In this document: positions 5,791 to 7,934 of the stretch, one piece after another
Layout of the letters: every line of letters begins with the position of its first letter
Numbering within the stretch: the first letter of the stretch is position 1
Source of the DNA: Bacteroidales bacterium
GTDB lineage: Bacteria; Bacteroidota; Bacteroidia; Bacteroidales; ML635J-15
Reading direction: 5' to 3'
DNA length: 7,934 nt
NCBI GenBank assembly: GCA_028701945.1
Contig: JAQVPT010000164.1
Span: forward strand, 1-7,934
Made by a program: the position numbers and the translations under genes
Notes under the pieces: model-generated
Seen by the model: only the letters and a program-made list of their open reading frames with translations
Told to the model about the DNA's origin: nothing
Databases searched by the model: none

Positions 5791-6612
5791 TTAGTTACAA
5801 ATATCACTATAACCGATAACATTATTAATTCTATTTTGGGTGGCAGTTTTCACTGTATCATTTGGTAATGATTGCTCCCATTTACCATACATAGGGTTAG
5901 GTAGAATAATAAATTCTTGACCAAATTTATCTTTATTAGCTTCTACTGCATCTTTTCCCATTTTTAATGACCTGTCCTCAAATATTCCATCAAAATCGCA
6001 AAGATTGTCGCCAACCAATAATATAATAGTGTATTTTTCATTTACCATTGCACGACGATTGTTTTTACTACTTTCGTCAGTTCTAAATAAATAATTCTCT
6101 CTCGGAACAGAGGGAAATCCGACACTCTCCATATTTAAAATACTAGCTTCAAGTTCATTTTCACGACGATTAGAAATATAAACTATCTCAACTCCTTTTG
6201 TTTCCACATAATTCAAAAAATCAATCGCTCCTGGGATAGCAGTTGCACATTTCTTGTCAGACCATTCCTTCCAATTATCTTTTGTATATGAGGTGTTGGT
6301 CTCTACCAAATTTGCCTCAAAATAAGAATTATCCAATAAAGTTTCATCAATATCAAAGACAACGGCAAGAGGTTTATCTGCAGAGGCAAAGCTAATTCTT
6401 GCATCAAGAGCAAGTTTTGCATGATTAAATGCCTGAAAACAACATGCCTGATATTCGGCTGACTGCTGTACCCATAATGTTGCATTCAACAGAAACTCAG
6501 ATGTTTCATTTACTATTTTTCCTTCAATTACAGCCCCTTTTTGCTCTGGATTACACGACCACAAAACAATTAAAGAAGCCAATACTATACAAAACCCGAA
6601 TATTTTTTTCAT
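5791..6612 (-). CDS. 5'-nucleotidase / class C acid phosphatase lipoprotein, e(P4) family
   Basis: This family (HAD superfamily, subfamily IIIB) removes phosphate from nucleotides such as NMN or 5'-AMP outside the cytoplasm, letting the nucleoside be taken up; in H. influenzae e(P4) serves NAD and phosphate scavenging. The 273-residue product starts with a lipoprotein signal M-K-K-I-F-G-F...L-W-S-C, acylated at Cys20. W-V-Q-Q-S-A-E-Y (47-54) with F-N-H-A-K (62-66) is typical of e(P4) proteins. HAD motif I is F-D-I-D-E-T-L-L-D-N-S (nucleophile Asp87, acid/base Asp89), motif II S-N-R-R (147-150), a motif III Lys/Arg region lies around 183-187, and motif IV is G-D-N-L-C-D-F-D (201-208). All catalytic groups are intact. 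An ATG 30 bases upstream (6642) is in frame but lies within the -7 promoter box, so I use the ATG at 6612, where the signal peptide begins. sppA follows 91 bp downstream with no clear terminator between. Confidence 0.93.
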   Translation of the reverse strand: MKKIFGFCIVLASLIVLWSCNPEQKGAVIEGKIVNETSEFLLNATLWVQQSAEYQACCFQAFNHAKLALDARISFASADKPLAVVFDIDETLLDNSYFEANLVETNTSYTKDNWKEWSDKKCATAIPGAIDFLNYVETKGVEIVYISNRRENELEASILNMESVGFPSVPRENYLFRTDESSKNNRRAMVNEKYTIILLVGDNLCDFDGIFEDRSLKMGKDAVEANKDKFGQEFIILPNPMYGKWEQSLPNDTVKTATQNRINNVIGYSDICN

Positions 6613-6639
6613 CTTTTTAAAATTTAGTTGATAATGAAG

Positions 6640-6672
6640 CAAATATAATCAGAAGAAATGAAAATATGACAA
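6640..6672 (-). promoter_or_regulatory. Promoter of the acid phosphatase gene
   Basis: On the - strand TTG (6672-6670) and TATATTTG (6647-6640) are separated by 22 bases, within the Bacteroidota TTG-N17-23-TAnnTTTG consensus. Transcription would start near 6633 and leave about 20 bases before the ATG at 6612. The box includes the alternative upstream ATG at 6642, which argues that this ATG is not used. Confidence 0.55.
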
Positions 6673-6857
6673 TTATTTAAATTTTTTAAAAATCCATTTT
6701 ACTCGTATTTTTCAGTTAAGACAGGCATGAAACACAATAAAAGCAAGATAATTTTACAGAAATCTAATATTTTCAAACAATTAACACACTCAAAACCAAC
6801 TCATATCGAAGTATTCTGCATTTTTTACTAATTGTCTAAATAATCAAACATTCAAAA

Positions 6858-6886
6858 TTTGATATAATTATTTTTTTGTATCTTTG
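6858..6886 (+). promoter_or_regulatory. Promoter of the four-helix membrane protein gene
   Basis: TTTG (6858-6861) and TATCTTTG (6879-6886) are separated by 17 bases, matching both halves of the Bacteroidota consensus. Transcription would start near 6893, about 24 bases before the ATG at 6917. The region back to the divergent phosphatase promoter (about 6673-6857) is A/T-rich; I see no operator, riboswitch or convincing gene in it. Confidence 0.6.
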
Positions 6887-6916
6887 CGTAAACAATCAAT
6901 ACTTAAAATTAAAATT

Positions 6917-7567
6917 ATGGAAAAACTACTAGGATTATTTACTTCGAAGCCTGCGGCAATTATTGAACAAGAAAACTTTTTTAAAAAGACATTTAGGCTG
7001 ATGTTTATGCTCGCTGCAGCAATTATTGCGGCGTATGGTGTTTATAGCGTTATTTCTGTCGCTGTGGATTATTTTGATGTCGTTTTTAAGATGGATGCAT
7101 TTCCGATTATCAGACATTTGATTCTATTTGTATTGTGTTTAATTATTGCTGTTGCAACTTATCTATTTATTGTTGGAGCTTTATATAATCGAGCTAAACT
7201 TATTTTAAATGACCCAACAACAAATCTAGTTGACATTATGCCTGGTGTTTTTAAAACTATTGGTGTGATTGGTGCAATTATTCCACTATCAATTGGTTTA
7301 ATTACATTGTTTTCAACTGCATTGGTAGCTATGCCATTTTTTCCAATGGATGGGCTTGTCGGAATCATTTCATCGCTAAGTTTCATTGATATTCCAGGAG
7401 CCTTCTCTGGTCTTGGTGTAGATACTTTTAAAGAATATTTTTCTCAACTATTCCAAGTAGGATTCTTAGTTATGATACTTAGTCTTTTTATATCATTTAT
7501 AAATATTGTTGGGATGTATTTAATTTCTGCAATTTATAAACTTGTTATAGATTTTCTTAGAAAATAA
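6917..7567 (+). CDS. Putative integral membrane protein of unknown function (216 aa)
   Basis: I do not recognise the family. Four hydrophobic helices are visible at about residues 27-50, 65-92, 111-136 and 183-211, with a short amphipathic N-terminus (residues 1-26, K-K-T-F-R just before the first helix) predicted to lie in the cytoplasm by the positive-inside rule. The segment between helices three and four is rich in Phe, Gly and Pro and only weakly polar, so it may lie along the membrane surface. There is no cleavable signal peptide or lipobox. The frame could be extended to a TTG at 6884, but that codon is inside the -7 promoter box, so the ATG at 6917 is the likely start. It is flanked by its own promoter and terminator and is therefore probably monocistronic. 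Nothing nearby suggests its role. Confidence 0.85.
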   Translation: MEKLLGLFTSKPAAIIEQENFFKKTFRLMFMLAAAIIAAYGVYSVISVAVDYFDVVFKMDAFPIIRHLILFVLCLIIAVATYLFIVGALYNRAKLILNDPTTNLVDIMPGVFKTIGVIGAIIPLSIGLITLFSTALVAMPFFPMDGLVGIISSLSFIDIPGAFSGLGVDTFKEYFSQLFQVGFLVMILSLFISFINIVGMYLISAIYKLVIDFLRK

Positions 7568-7589
7568 TATCTGATTAAAAAAACGAATT

Positions 7590-7632
7590 AACGCTGTAAG
7601 TTCGCCAATTGGTGAAACGGACAGCGTTTTTT
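7590..7632 (+). terminator. Bidirectional terminator between convergent genes, with a nested hairpin
   Basis: AACGCTGT (7590-7597) pairs perfectly with ACAGCGTT (7621-7628), followed by further T residues to 7632. Inside the long loop, TTCGCC-AATT-GGTGAA (7601-7616) forms a second hairpin with one G-U wobble on the RNA. On the - strand the same stem is followed by a T tract after a short AT spacer (7587-7581), so it can also end the rnhB transcript coming the other way. Confidence 0.75.
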
Positions 7633-7668
7633 ATTCAAATATCTGTAAAAACAATTCTCAAACAGACA

Positions 7669-7934
7669 CTAAAACATCTTTAATTGTTTATCTGTCAGCC
7701 GATAACTTAATCTATGATATTTTGTAATTCCGTATTGTGCTATAGCCTCACGATGAAATTTGGTAGGATAACCTTTATTCTTACTCCATTTATAATTCGG
7801 AAACTCCTCATGTATTATTAGCATATAATCGTCACGGTAAGTTTTCGCGAGTACTGATGCGGCAGCGATAGACATATATATCGAATCGCCTTTTATTATG
7901 CTTGAGTGTTTTACACCCGTATATGGATTAAACC
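7669..7934 (-). CDS. rnhB: Ribonuclease HII, C-terminal part (5' end outside window)
   Basis: RNase HII cuts RNA in RNA-DNA hybrids and removes single ribonucleotides misincorporated in DNA (ribonucleotide excision repair). The frame runs open through the right edge, so only about 88 C-terminal residues are visible; the internal ATG at 7875 is not the start. The visible order is F-N-P-Y, I-I-K-G-D-S (the Asp matches the fourth carboxylate of the D-E-D-D active site, E. coli Asp126), S-I-A-A-A-S-V-L-A-K-T-Y-R-D-D-Y-M, then F-P-N-Y-K-W, K-N-K-G-Y-P-T-K-F-H and Y-H-R-L-S-Y. The A-A-A-S-x-L-A-K-x-x-R-D and K-G-Y-P-T-x-x-H blocks are diagnostic for type 2 RNase H. The C-terminus L-T-D-K-Q-L-K-M-F is of ordinary length for this phylum. 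The first three catalytic residues lie outside the window. Transcription probably ends at the shared terminator 40-80 bases downstream. Confidence 0.95.
   Translation of the reverse strand, partial: FNPYTGVKHSSIIKGDSIYMSIAAASVLAKTYRDDYMLIIHEEFPNYKWSKNKGYPTKFHREAIAQYGITKYHRLSYRLTDKQLKMF

Noticed and set aside
6613..6642. Ten-residue N-terminal extension of the acid phosphatase starting at ATG 6642.
   Set aside because: The ATG lies within the -7 promoter box and the extension would displace the signal peptide from the N-terminus.
6727..6831. Open frame of 34 codons on the + strand in the divergent intergenic region.
   Set aside because: It has no promoter box at a suitable distance, no hydrophobic or domain-like pattern, and a Lys/Asn-rich composition expected of random A/T-rich DNA.
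6884..6916. TTG-initiated extension of the four-helix membrane protein.
   Set aside because: The TTG is part of the TATCTTTG promoter box, upstream of the expected transcript start.
7598..7620. Segment with GCCAATTGGTGAAACGG that resembles a tRNA D-arm.
   Set aside because: The surrounding 43 bases form a terminator hairpin; there is no acceptor stem, anticodon arm or T-arm.

Overview
The window looks like chromosomal DNA from an uncultured or poorly characterised member of the Bacteroidota, probably Bacteroidia. Four things point there. It is AT-rich. Starts lack Shine-Dalgarno sequences. Promoter boxes have the Bacteroidota form (-7 TAnnTTTG with an upstream TTG). The left edge carries a type B sorting domain of the type IX secretion system (T9SS), which is restricted to this phylum. 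The gene content is mostly housekeeping plus envelope proteins. I see no rRNA, tRNA, CRISPR array, intact insertion sequence or phage gene.

Left part (1-1927, + strand): the C-terminal tail of a T9SS cargo protein ends at a strong hairpin terminator. It is followed by a decayed fragment of a HAD-family phosphatase and then by two consecutive lipoprotein genes of unknown function. The second resembles DUF4348 proteins.

Centre left (1928-3743, + strand): a folate biosynthesis gene, folB (dihydroneopterin aldolase), has two tandem candidate promoters. The upstream one would also transcribe a 33-codon hydrophobic micro-ORF whose stop overlaps the folB start (ATGA). folB is followed without a gap (TAAATG) by a 431-residue polytopic membrane protein of unknown function. 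Next comes a 58-bp element with 9-bp perfect terminal inverted repeats, like a small MITE or REP unit.

Centre right (3855-6647, - strand): a class C acid phosphatase / 5'-nucleotidase lipoprotein (e(P4) family) lies upstream of sppA, a 67K-type signal peptide peptidase with both catalytic residues (Lys195, Ser392). The two are 91 bp apart with no convincing terminator between them, so they may be co-transcribed. sppA ends at a hairpin terminator.

Right part (6648-7934): a divergent intergenic region carries back-to-back promoters for the phosphatase (-) and a four-helix membrane protein (+). That membrane gene converges on a partial rnhB (RNase HII, - strand), with a shared bidirectional terminator between them.

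I find no convincing new multi-gene system. The observations most worth following are the micro-ORF/dual-promoter arrangement in front of folB, the folB-membrane protein coupling, the 58-bp inverted-repeat element and the HAD remnant.
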